In this document: piece after piece, positions 1-10,540 of the stretch
Position numbering within the stretch: position 1 is the first letter of the stretch
How the letters are laid out: every line of letters starts with the position of its first letter
NCBI GenBank assembly: GCA_027475525.1
Contig: JAMWFC010000091.1
Location: forward strand, 248,001 to 312,000
Source: Macrolepiota albuminosa
Lineage: Eukaryota; Basidiomycota; Agaricomycetes; Agaricales; Agaricaceae
Direction of reading: 5' to 3'
Length of the DNA stretch: 64,000 nucleotides
The notes under the pieces: generated by a model
Database searches by the model: none
What the model was told of the DNA's origin: nothing
What the model saw: the letters and a program-made list of their open reading frames with translations, nothing else
Made by a program: the position numbers and the translations under genes

Positions 1-343
1 GCGAATACAACAGGGAACTATGCTATAAGTACTACGGGAACGTGTCTCGGGGTTCCGGGGTGTCTAGGATGAGTTCCGGGGGCCATTGAGTAGCGGGCAG
101 GGACTGTATACCGGGATCGCGCGTGTGGGCCGCGCGATCAATTGGCGCGGGTGGAGCCGTGATGCGTGATGCGTGATGGGATCGTTGATCGGGGCTGGTG
201 GCGGCTGATGGCGGTCCTTGATGCGCGTGATGGCGGTGTCGGCGTTCGTGATGGCGGGGCGTGTCCTGTGGGGTCGGAGGGAGGGTCCCGGAGGGTGTTC
301 CGGGAGTGTCCCGGGGTGGGCCCGGAGGGGAGGGGTCGTGACA
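1..343 (-). repeat. Family A LTR, partial (3' LTR of the Gypsy-A relic)
   Basis: This is the first part, in the minus-strand sense, of a long terminal repeat that also occurs at 5585-7422 and complete at 14545-15317. Read on the minus strand it begins TGTCACGACC at 343 and runs off the window edge. It follows directly after a truncated RT reading frame, so the element lost most of RT, RNase H and integrase between the RT start and this LTR. The repeat boundary is seen directly; the deletion is inferred. Confidence 0.75.
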
Positions 344-1309
344 CCTTCTTCTTGGTGAATAGAACCAGGGCTCTGGCGGCGGAGGTGGAGGGTCGGATGA
401 ATCTCTTACCGAGCATTTCATCGAGGTAGTCCTTGAGGGCCCAGAGTTCGACTTCTGACATGTTGTACACCTTGCCAAAAGGGGGGGCAGCTCCTTCCTT
501 GAGGTCAATAGTGTGGTCATAAGGGTGGTGAGGGGGAATCTCCTTGGCATCTCCTTTGGAGAATACATCAGCAAACTCGTGATACTCCAGGGGAACTACT
601 TCTTGGAGGATCTGCTCCTCAGTTTTCTTTTTCAGAGGGATAGCGTCCCCTCATAGGTGTTCTTCCAGGAGAGATGGCGAGGTGTGTAGCTGAAATGTGG
701 GGGTTCCATCCTTCATGAAGTAGGCGAAGGGGGCGGCTCCAATGATCCTAATGTCAAGTGCTTTCAGGTCAATTGGAGTCGCAGATGCATTGGCCGGAGC
801 GGGTTTGACATGTGTCTGAGACCAGCCCAGGTAGTTCAGCCCTTTGTACCTGTTCCAAGGAATGTTTGGGGGTCGATCAGGGGCCTTGCGGGCTTGGACG
901 GGTGTGGGGGGCATGGCTGTCGTCCCAGAGGTGTCGGGCATCGGGTTGCTCCCTAGGGCCCGGAGGTGCACGGCGGTCAAGGGGTGGTCTTCAGGTCCCA
1001 GGAAGATCATGGTGAGCGTCCTCCAATCGATGTTGGGGTTCGTGTCACACAGCCAGGGTAGTCCCAGCACCATCAGGGTTGATTCGTGAAGTCGCATGAC
1101 CAGGAAGTTGGAGGTGAACTCATAGTCGTTGTCCAGGGTCATGCATCCTGAGTGAGACCTCTGGATGGGGTCGGAGGAGGAGGGGGTGCCATCAAGGTGT
1201 TGCAGGCAGAGGGGCTGGTCAAGGGAGTTGTGGAGAAGGTCGAGGGTGTCACTGATGAAAACTCCGGTGGCTCCGCTGTCAATAAGGGCCGATATTGGTC
1301 CTGGGGCGC

Positions 1310-2456
1310 TGATAGGCTTCTACTCGGACTGAGCGCATCAAGGGACATTATAGGCCAACCAACACTTGACGTATTCAGGACTCTAGCGACCAGTTGAGAA
1401 TATAGAGCAGCTCTAGCTCTTGCAAATTACTACAGGATGTGGAAACTTATCCTAACCCCTAGCTACCAGGCCTACAGCGCACTCCTTTCACCTAGCCCAA
1501 GGACGAAGGAGGCTCATAACGTATAGCGCTAACACAACGGCGGGAGAGGACTATAACTAAACCCCGATCACTTCCAGAAGGAGCCAGCAGCAGGCGCTGC
1601 CATTGGACGAGGCACTTCAATCAGAAGTCTAAAGGGATCAATGACGGCGGCACTGGATATACTTAAATCCGACATCTGGACCTGATAGGAACTAATACAA
1701 TGAGTAGCGCTGACATTAGCGCTCACAGCGTCTGTCGAGGATTTTCCGACCATACCCCGGAACAGCCTGGCCAATCGGAGTTATAGAAAAGTGAGCAGAC
1801 TCGTACAACTCTAAGTCAATATAGAGTCACCGCAGGTCGCCGTGGGTCATAACGCCGTTGGTCGCCGTCAGCCATGTGCACAAGGTCGCCGTTGACAGGT
1901 CGCTGTTAGAGTAAACCACGAGGAGAGGCGCTAGGAGGTAGCGCCGCAGATGGACTTGTATCTTGGCAAACACGGTAGCGCACTGTATATAAAATAGCTA
2001 CTTTTCATGTATATAACAACGAATCGTAACCTCTTGAGCACCCAGTTACACTTAGCGTTCAAATCGCGCTAGCATTGCCTGACTTTGCCACCAAGTTCGG
2101 CGCTAGCTTCGTCTATCTCGTCTTCGTCGTTTACAGTGCCACCTACGGGCACGGCCTGACTTTGCCACCAAGTTCGGCGCTAGCTTCGTCTATCTCGTCT
2201 TCGTCGTTTACAGTGCCACCTACGGGCACGCTACGCTGCACTATTTGTTTATTTCTCTATAACTTCTCCTAAGCTACGACGCTTACCACTTGCTAGGTAG
2301 CACCCGAGGCGCTATCGTCTAGCGCATCGCCCTATCACCTCTGCTCGAGCACACCGGGACCCTGCCGGGACTCCTCACAAACCCGTACGCCAGGCGCTGG
2401 AGACGGCATTGTACTGCGTATACGTCCAGCGCACCCAACCACAGTTGGCGTCATCA
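1310..2456 (+). mobile_element. Solo LTR, family B copy 1 (1147 bp, TSD GCGC)
   Basis: The sequence starts TGATAGGCTTC and ends GCGTCATCA (5'-TG...CA-3') and is flanked by GCGC at 1306-1309 and 2457-2460. It is the inverted counterpart of 5990-7060. A TATA-like TATATAAAAT lies at 1985-1994, so the plus strand is probably the sense strand. No internal retrotransposon sequence accompanies it, as expected for LTR-LTR recombination. It is longer than copy 2 mainly because of a 77-bp duplication at 2077-2230. Confidence 0.85.
2077..2230. repeat. Perfect 77-bp tandem duplication (1 of 10)
   Basis: Units 2077-2153 and 2154-2230 are identical. The related LTR at 5990-7060 has a single copy. This is one of ten duplications with the same 77-bp period in the window and is probably an assembly join. 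Confidence 0.9.
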
Positions 2457-2590
2457 GCGCCATCCAGCCTGGCATTGATGACAAAGGATTGGGACGAGTG
2501 GGACTAGAGTCCGGGGGGTGGTGGGGGCCCATCTGGGGGGTCCTTTGAGGTAGGGTCTGGAGAGCGGAGAATGTCGAAAAGGAGTTGCTG

Positions 2591-3150
2591 GTCATTGGAC
2601 GTCAGGTCCTGGGTCAGGCAAAGGGTAAGATGTCACCAATTGATGCGGGGGTTGGTGTCTCGGAGCCACAGGAGCCCTAAGACCAGGGGTGTGGAAGAGT
2701 GGAGTTTGGTTATCAATATCCGGAGGGTGTGAGTTTGTCTGTTGGCAAAAGTAACGGGCATACATACAAAGTGAGTAATGTCCCCCACCATAGAGGCATC
2801 TCCGTTGAAGAGGCAGAGCCACACCGGGACCGGGAGTCACTGAGCGGGTTCTGGGGCTAAGGTAGACAATGCCTCATTGATGAAGTTGTCTGTGGCGCCA
2901 CTGTCAACGAGGGTGTTAAGGGGAATTCTGGAGGGGGTGAGATGGGTGTTGAGGAGGAGGGAGTGCGAGGAGTGGGAGGGTAGGTAAGCCATGAGGGTGT
3001 CCTGTGCAAGTGTCATGGAGCAAAGATGGGAAACTGGGGCAGAGAAGATGTCAGGGTCGATTCCGCAATTTAGGGCATCTTCTGGGTCTAAATCACTGGG
3101 TCGTTTTCCAAATACTCGTAGGTGGCATGTCCCATAACCTGTTGTTGGGG
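2591..3150 (-). pseudogene. Gypsy-A first aspartic protease segment
   Basis: The minus strand encodes LVDSGATDNF near 2880-2910, the Asp-Ser-Gly active site of retropepsin-like proteases. Further on, in another frame, it encodes GLLWLRDTNPRINW near 2635-2680, the conserved end of the domain. At least one frameshift separates the two motifs, and another separates the segment from the zinc knuckle at 3151-3192. This protease lies upstream of a second, better preserved one (344-2590). The element therefore either carried two protease domains or is a chimera of two related elements. Confidence 0.7.
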
Positions 3151-4641
3151 GCACTCAGAGATGAAATGGTCTTTCTCACTGCAGAGTATGCAAACACCTT
3201 TCCTCCTTCGTCGTTCCTGCACATCCTTCAGAACCTCGATCCAGGGTCACCCCTTTTTCTGAAGCCGGTAGGCCTGGAGAGCCTCTTCATCCCATTCGTT
3301 GGCAAAGTCAGGGTCTTCAGGGTCTTCTGGGGGTTCCTTGAGGCTTGGCACATCGCCTGGGTCGTGGGCAGCCATGGCGGCATTGAGCTGGGCCTGGAGG
3401 CGGGCCGCGACTCACCGGGGGTCAGCCACCAGAGAACGTGGGGGGACCAGGGTTTTGATTTTGAGGGTTGGGGGTTTTGCTGGAGGGCCATGGGGGTCCT
3501 CCCCTAGGGTTCCAGGGGGGTCGGGAGTTCAAATACTTGCTGCAGTCTTTCCAGTAGCGTTGGTCAATCTGCATGACGAGGGCCTTGTCTCCATCATAGG
3601 AGGGTTGTTTCGGGGCGAGTCAGAGGACATCCTTGATACGTTGTGGCAGTGCATGGCGGAGGGCATACTGGAGAGTGCTGTAATTCCAACCTGTCTCGTA
3701 AGCTTCCTTCTCAAAACGTACGATGAAGGTGGTGAAGCGTTCTTCAGAGCGCATCTGGAGGTTGAAGAGATTGTCCTCGGCTTTGGCCACGGTGTCGTAG
3801 ATCCTGAACTTCCTGGAGAACTCATTGACAAAGGCTTGCCAGCAAGAGAGTGCCAGGTTGTTGGGGTCGAACTGGATGAGGGCCGTGTAGTGGTCGAAGG
3901 CGATCCCCTGGAGGTATGAGGTGGCAAAGGCCATCCAGGAGCTGTCAACCTGAAACGTATTAAGACATTGAGTGAGGAATGTACGCCATTTTTGGGGGTC
4001 CCAGCCCGTGAATGCATCGGGCTTTTGAATGTCTAGATGTTCTTTGCAGGTAAGGGCATTGCGAGCGTCGTCTGGTCCGGCAGCATTGTGGGGAGGAGGG
4101 CTGGCATTGTAGTAGTAGTAGTAATGGTTACCCCCCCTCCTTGTGGAGGAATGGCACCAAGGGCAGGACCCCACCTGCCTGGAGGGCCCCCTCCAGGTGG
4201 CTCACCTGGGGGTCCATGCCTGGGAGGTCCGTTGTCCCAGGGGGGTTTGTTCCTGCCGGGGGAAGGCCCAGGTCTCCACGCAGGGGGTGGTGGAGGTGGG
4301 GGGCCTGGGGGTTGTCCTCGAGGTTTGGCTGGGGGTGGCGGAGGCGGTCGGGGAGGGTTCAGTGGTGTTGGGTTGGTCTGAGGGGGGCTGGGTGCTGAGT
4401 CGGGTGCCAGGTTGCGTGGGGGGCGTTCAAGCTGGGAGGGTCGCACTTGCATAGGAGGTTGTGGGGGTTTCTGTAGGTCGAAGTGGGGGGGTGGGTCACG
4501 ATGGAAGCTGGGTTCTGGAGGGGCCAGGGCGGACGTGGGAGGCGGTGCTAGGGTGGTTGCGGGCACGGGGCGTTGTTTGTTGTTGCCGCACATGAGCTTG
4601 TCGATGTAGCACAGTGGGTTGTCCATGCTAGGGGTGTTCAC
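3151..4641 (-). pseudogene. Gypsy-A Gag with CCHC zinc knuckle
   Basis: From the high-coordinate end the minus strand encodes a strongly proline-rich region (about 4140-4600). A retrotransposon capsid domain follows, with motifs such as GWDPQKWRTFL and WQAFVNEFSRKF (about 3620-4070). A zinc knuckle C-x2-C-x4-H-x4-C is exactly encoded at 3151-3192. Capsid and knuckle lie in different frames, so the gene is broken. Gag packages element RNA into virus-like particles; the knuckle is the RNA-binding part. The CT-rich plus strand opposite the proline-rich region opens several spurious frames. The assignment to the Ty3/Gypsy Gag superfamily rests on domain order and neighbours. Confidence 0.8.
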
Positions 4642-4838
4642 CTGGGGTCTACTGGGGTTCGCCGGGGGCAGAGGTCAGGCATCGTCCATTCGTGGGAGCG
4701 GTTCCAGGGGTCTCTGGGGCTGTCATTAAGGGGTCGAGGGGAGGGGGACGCATGGACTTTGTCGAGCAGTTGTTGCAATTCTTTGCGGAGGATTGTGTTG
4801 CGCCTGTACTTTATCATAGTCAGCTCCAGGAGTTCTTC

Positions 4839-5551
4839 TCACATGAGGCAATCCCCAAATTTGACCAAGCAATGGGCCCAGTCCTCTGGAGTGCCTTCAA
4901 AGTCGTCGTGTCCAAATTCTGTGAGCAGCACCCTTGCCTGTTGCATGAAGTCCTCTGGCAAGATCCTGAGTGAGCAGAGCACTTTGTCCCATTGCCGTTT
5001 GTACTCCTCGAGGCGTCGTTGTCCCATTGGTGAGGGAGGGGTCCGAGTGGGTGGGGCAGCAGCTGGGTAGTGACAAGGGGGATAGTCAGGGTGGGGAGGT
5101 CCCCAGGGTTGGGGAACAGGGCACTGGTAGCCATAGTAGGGGGTGGGTGCAAAGGGGCCCTTGCTGAGGGGAATTGGGCGAGGTCCACTGGGAACTGGTG
5201 GGGTCTCCGGCAGGCCCCCAGGGATGCTCCGGTATGAGGGGACCTCCACGGGTCGTGCCATGGCTAAGTTGGGCGGAGGGGCCCAGCTGGCTGAGGGGGG
5301 ATGCTCCGGTATGAGGGGACCTCCACGGGTCGTGCCATGGCTAAGTTGGGCGGAGGGGCCCAGCTGGCTGAGGGTCCCAGATTATAGAGGGATGGGTCAG
5401 GGACCCAGTGGCGGTGGAGATACTGGGGTTCATATGAGAGAGGTGGATAGGCGGGGCGGGGGGTCTGTGCAGAGTAAAGATCGGAGACCGGATGTCCGTA
5501 AGAGTCGGTCTGGTAGCCTGTGGGGTAGTAGGTATGAGTATACGTAGCCAT
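4839..5551 (-). pseudogene. N-terminal part of the Gypsy-A Gag reading frame
   Basis: A minus-strand ATG at about 5551 opens a frame rich in Tyr and Pro (MATYTHTYYPTG at its start). A helical segment follows (RRLEEYKRQWDKVL) and the frame stops after GDCLM at 4839. The codons after this stop read EELLEL and continue in the same frame toward Gag, so the stop looks like an Arg CGA changed to TGA. A 77-bp duplication at 5221-5374 splits the frame. The likely role is the N-terminal domain of Gag just downstream of the 5' LTR. I do not recognise a named domain. Confidence 0.55.
5221..5374. repeat. Perfect 77-bp tandem duplication (2 of 10)
   Basis: Units 5221-5297 and 5298-5374 are identical. The duplication lies inside the Gag N-terminal frame and shifts it. 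It has the same 77-bp period as nine others in the window. Confidence 0.9.
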
Positions 5552-5584
5552 CAAGAACAATGTAAGGAGGGAGTCTTGATATTA

Positions 5585-7422
5585 TGTCAGGTTCCGCTGA
5601 GTCAGGGGCTTTTTGGGAAAGCAACGCCCTTACAATGCGGACTTGATTTACAGATACTCAGATGTCTGAGACTCCAGGGCTAGGACTCCAGGGTTCAAGA
5701 CGCAGACAGGGGTAATCTCGGGAGAGGGGACTTGGTCCGGGGGTTTTGGGTTGTAGGTAGCTGGGGGTTGGGTGGGGGTCGAGTCGTGAACTGGAGGTTC
5801 TAAAATGAGACCGAGTTAGCAAATTACAAGTCGCGAAGTACGTACCAAACTTTAGAGCATGCAGTTATTCAAGCATGCTAGTCAAAGCGTGCCAGTCAGT
5901 GCGTACCAATCAAGCAAAGGGCACGCAACAATTCAAGTTAATATCAAAACTAGCGAATACAATGGGGAACTACACTATAAGTACTACGGTGATGATGCCA
6001 ACTGTGGTTGGGTGCGCTGGACGTATACGCAGTACAACGCCGTCTCCAGCGCTTGGCGTGCGTAGTTGTGAGGAGTCCTGACAGGGTCCCGGTGTGCTCA
6101 AGTGGAGGTAGCAAAACGATGCGCTAGCTTATAGCGCTTTGGGGGCTACCTGGCAGACGGTAAGCGTCGTAGTTTAGGCAAAGATATTGGAGAAAAGACG
6201 AATAGCGCAGCGTATTGTGCCCGTAGGTGGCACCGTAAACGATGAAGACGAGATAGACGAAGCTAGCGCCCGACTTAGTGACAAAGTCGAAGGAAGCTAG
6301 CGCGAGTTGAACGCTAAGTGTAACTGTGTGTTTGAGGGGTTACAATTCGTTGTTATATACATGTAAAGTAGCTATTTTATATACTATGCGCTACCGTGTT
6401 TGTCCAGATACAAGTCCACCTGTGGCACTACCTCCTAGTGCCTCTCCTCGTGGTTTCCTCTAACGGCGACCTGTCAACGGCAACCTTTGGCACATGGATG
6501 ACAGCGACCAACGGCGTTCTGACCCACGGCGACCAGCGGCGACTCTATATTGGCTTAGAATTGCATGAGTCTGCTCACTTTTATTCTAACTCCAATTGGC
6601 CAGGCTGTTTCGGGGTATGGTCAGAAAATCCTCGACAGATGCTGTGAGCGCTAGTGTCAGCGCTACTCATTGTATTAGTTCCTGACAGGTCCAGATGTCG
6701 GATTTAAGTATATCCAGTGCCGCCGTCATTGATCCTTTTAGACTTCTGATTGAAGTGCCTCGTCAAATGGCAGCGCCTGTTGCTGACTCTTTCTGGAAGT
6801 GATCGGGGTTTAGTTAGAGTCCTCTCCCACCGTCGTGTTAGCGCTATACGTTATGGGCCTCCTTCGTCCTTGGGATAGGTGAATGGAGTGTGCTGAAAGC
6901 TGGGTAGCTAGTGGTTAGGATAAATGTCTAGATCCTGTAGTCAGTTGCCAGAGCTAGAGCTGCTCTATATTCCCAACTGGTCGCTAGAGCCTTTAGTACG
7001 TCAAGTGTTGGTTGGCCTATAATGTCCCTTGATGCGCTCAGTCTGAGTAGAAGCCTATCAACGGGGTCGGGTCTCGGGGTTCTGGGGTGTCTGGGATGGG
7101 TTCTGGGAGGCATTGAGTAGCGGTCAGGGACTATATACTTGGATCGCGCATGTGGGGCGCATGATCAATTGGCATGGAGGGTTGTGATGCATGATGCGCG
7201 ATAGCTGGAAGTGAGTTGTGTGATCCAATTATTGATGGCGGCTGGTCCTGGGGTCTGTGATGTGGGGTTCCCAGGGGGTTGGCTGATGGTGGTCCTTGAT
7301 GCATGCAATGGTGGCGTCGGCAGCGGTGGGGGGCGGGGCACGTTGTGGGGTTGATGAAAGAGGCTCCCAGATGGGGCTCTGGGGATGTCCCGAGGAGGTT
7401 CCAGAGGGGAGGGGTTGTGACA
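5585..7422 (-). repeat. Family A LTR (5' LTR of Gypsy-A), interrupted by a solo LTR
   Basis: In plus-strand reading it begins TGTCAGGTTCC at 5585 and ends GGTTGTGACA at 7422, matching the uninterrupted copy at 14545-15317. The terminal inverted motif is TGTCA/TGACA. Positions 5990-7060 are a family B solo LTR flanked by ACGG on both sides. The Gag frame starts just after it on the minus strand, so this is the 5' LTR of the minus-strand element. No clear target duplication flanks it. Confidence 0.8.
5990..7060 (-). mobile_element. Solo LTR, family B copy 2 (1071 bp, TSD ACGG)
   Basis: It reads TGATGATGCC at 5990 to AGCCTATCA at 7060 and is bounded by ACGG at 5986-5989 and 7061-7064. It is the reverse complement of the solo LTR at 1310-2456, with point differences and without the 77-bp duplication. 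The two copies form a long inverted repeat of about 1.1 kb, about 3.5 kb apart. It is nested in a family A LTR, which dates it later than Gypsy-A. Confidence 0.87.
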
Positions 7423-10400
7423 ATACCAACAATACCACACGTACCATGGACCGAGCATAACCGACCCATACCACCAGGCATCAAAGCCAAAGTCTGCCAA
7501 ATTATTCGCTCTAAGATAGCGGCAGGCGTTTACAAGCCTTCCAATTCGGCCTACCGCTTGAGATGGTTTTGCATACTAAAGAAAAACGGGAAGCTACATA
7601 TAGTTCACAGCCTATAACCACTAAACAAAGTCACAATCCATCATTCAGGGATACTGCCATTTCCCAATCACGTCGCTGAATCTTTCGTGGGATGAATATG
7701 TGGCGCTACCCTGGATCTGTATGTTGGCTATGATGAACGCTTAATCCATCCATCCTCTCGCAACTTGACGACATTTCAAACACTGTTTGGGGCGCTACAG
7801 CTAGTCACACTTCCTATGGGATGGACGAACTCGGTACCTATATTCCACGACGATATTACGTTTATCCTACAACCCAAAATACCCCACCATGTGCTAAGCT
7901 TCATAGACGACATTGGAGTTAAAGGCCTGAAAGATTGGCACCTGGTGAATGGCAAGCCCGAGGTGCATCCAGAACATCCCAACATCCACATGGCCCTATG
8001 GGACTTCTTTCAACTGGTTAACTGAGTGCTTCAGTGCATGAAGTATTGTGGCGGGATGTTTTCAGGGCACAAACTTGTTCTATGCACGTCACAATTTAAA
8101 ATTTTGGGGCACATTTGCACACCAGAAGGCAGGATCCCAGAGGAGAGCCGATTAGCGCTGCTGGAGAAATGGGGGGGTCTGTCATAACCTCTTGGAAGTT
8201 CGCGCATTCTTGGGCACCGTAGGGGTGCTGCACATGTTCATACACCATTTTTCACATCACACAAACGCCCTTAATTGCCTAACCCGTTCTGGGGTTTCCT
8301 TCAAATTTGGACCCAACCAAATTAATGCCCAGAAGGACTTAGTAAAGGTGCTACATGAAGCAAAGCCATTGGTGCCCATTGACTATACCACCGCCGATCC
8401 TGTTATACTTGCCATTGACACTTCATATATCACAGTTGGCTTCTTTTTATGTTAGTGTGATGGCACAAACCGGAAAATCAGGTGCTACAATTGCTTTGGA
8501 TCGATTATTCTTAACGACAGAGAATTGCACTACAGTCATAAGGTGTTTGAAATCTGATTGTTGAAGTCAACGCACGCTACATCAAAGGAATGCTTCAGAA
8601 TCCCCTTTGGCCAGTATGAATCACTGGGTAGTAGCAATATTAATGTTTCACTTTGAGCTAGTACACATCAAAAGTGCGTTCCATGAGCCAGACAGATTAT
8701 CTAGGCAGCCCAGACAGCCGGAAGATGAAGCGCTAGACGATAGCGACAATGACGTATTTGATGACTGGATCGATTGACTGCATGGTTTCATGCATATCAT
8801 TCAGTTGCCTATTCCAGTGCTTCACAAAGACCAGCCAGTTTTAACTTGGCTACACCCTATTGTTCTGTACCAGCCTCGACCATATAAGGCATCATTGACT
8901 TTTTACACGGCCATCTAACGATCTAAAGATAGTTGAGGAACCAAGACCCTTGCAAGAAGACAGTCAGAACCTGCCATATTCAGCGGTACCTCAAAGCGCC
9001 AAAGCTAAGTCAGAAGATCAGCGAGTTGACCAGGTTAGGAAGTGGCTACAGGATTTGTGACAACCATCAGACCTTACGGATACGGAGTACACCACCTTCA
9101 TTTGATATGCAATGACTTTCTTTATAGTGGAAAAGTGACTTTGGTGTTGAAACAGAGATGGCACCCACAAGCTAGTAATCAGACAGGACAGTCAAATTAG
9201 GATTCTATGCGCCATGCACAATGACTTGGGACACTGCAGGCTCTATGCAACAAGAGTGAATCTTTTGGAGCGCTTTTGGTGGCCTTAAGTTAGCGCCAAT
9301 ATTGCGTGGTATATTCGCACTTGTCATCTCTGTCAGATCTAGCAGACACATCAGGTTCTTATTCCCCCAACAGTAGCAACTCCAGCGCCGTTATTCGGAA
9401 AAATATATATCGACACCATGCACATGCCCAAGTCAGGGCGCTACAAGTACATCATTCAAGGAAGGTGTTTCTTGGTACATTGGCTGGAGTTTTGTATGCT
9501 CCAACAAGAAAATACAGACGCTATAGCTAAGTGGCTCTTTGAGGACGTTATCTGCAGATCAAGAGCCCTTCACGAGATCGTCACAGACAACGGAGCACCA
9601 ATAGTCAAGGCGCTCACTTATCTGGCCAAGAAATACAACATACAACACATTCGAGTCTCAGGATACAATAAACGTGCCAACAGAATCGTAGAAAGGCCTC
9701 ATTTCGATGTTTGACAGGCGCTATTCAAGGTGGTAGATGGTGACAAAAGGGTGGTAGATGGTGACAAAAGTTGCTGGAGCGAGGCAACTTATTTGGTCTT
9801 CTGGTCGGAGCAGGTTACCGTATGAAAAAGGATGGGTTGTTCATCCTACTATGCAGTGACAGGCACTCATCCACTCCTCCCAGCCAACGTAGTGGAAGCG
9901 ACTTACTTACAGCCGCCCCCAAATTCAATACTATCCTCTACCAACATGATTGCTAGGTGCGCTATAGACTTACAACAATGCATGGAGGATCTTCAGCATT
10001 TACACAATACTGTTTTCTAAGCCAGACAACAGGCTGCACTTTGATTTGAAAGCGAGCATAGCACTACAATTTGAGACTACGACTTTACTACTGGCGCACT
10101 TGTACTGATGCGCAACTCAAAAATCGAAGTTATGCATAATAAGAACATGTGACCTTGGTATCTAGGACCTCTTATAGTGGTTTCCTGCAATAGGGGAGGT
10201 GCCTATGTACTCTGTGAATTGGACGGCTCAGTTTTACATTGACCGGTAGCGAGGTTCCGACTTATTCCCTACCTAGCGTGTGAACACATTTCATTACCTT
10301 TGTTGGCGCTGGACATTGACACAGCCAAACTATGAGAGCTTGAAGAGACTGAGTTAGTGGACAATGACGAGACCACTGCTGATAACGACAACAAGCAGTA
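7423..10400 (+). pseudogene. Ty3/Gypsy pol relic (RT, RNase H, integrase)
   Basis: The plus strand encodes the recognisable remains of a polyprotein. RT begins with PPGIKAKVCQII near 7475 and has the catalytic box FIDD at 7900-7911, followed by the GHICTPEGRIP region near 8110. The RT connection and RNase H-like segment lies around 8190-8560. The integrase core is seen at 9405-9714, with candidate acidic residues in YIDTM, VTDNGAP and RIVERP. A C-terminal tail runs to about 10300. Many stops and shifts make it non-functional. It begins abruptly at the end of the family A LTR and lacks Gag, protease and a right LTR. Its strand is opposite to Gypsy-A, so it belongs to a different element. Confidence 0.8.
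9729..9770. repeat. 21-bp perfect tandem duplication in the pol relic
   Basis: GGTGGTAGATGGTGACAAAAG occurs twice in succession (9729-9749, 9750-9770), between the integrase core and the C-terminal tail. It is probably a slippage event. Confidence 0.85.
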
Positions 10401-10540
10401 AACAAAGACGAAGAACAAGGCACTAGGTGTTAGCACCCTCTCTAAACAAACTTAGGCAATATCAACATCAGGATGGCATTTTGGTTAATATAAATAAGCA
10501 TGGTACAGGCAAGGACACTAAACCGACTATGATTACTACT

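Larger units (their letters stand above)
344..2590 (-). pseudogene. Ty3/Gypsy pol fragment: second aspartic protease and start of RT, split by a solo LTR
   Basis: On the minus strand this fragment holds an aspartic-protease segment with the active-site motif ALIDSGATG near 1260-1285. The late-protease motif GLPWLCDTNPNIDW follows near 1030-1075, then a linker, then the N-terminal lead-in of a Gypsy reverse transcriptase ending in LFTKKK at 344-360. The frame is broken by a stop near 648-650 and by small shifts around 480-600. A solo LTR (1310-2456) sits inside the protease. Removing it with one copy of the 4-bp duplication makes the reading frame continuous across the site. The catalytic RT core, RNase H and integrase are absent. 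Upstream, near 2460-2590, the frame merges into the tail of a separate protease copy. This is a dead relic. Confidence 0.8.

Noticed and set aside
4037..5547. Gly-rich plus-strand frames opposite the proline-rich Gag
   Set aside because: They are antisense products of a proline-rich coding region with no independent support.
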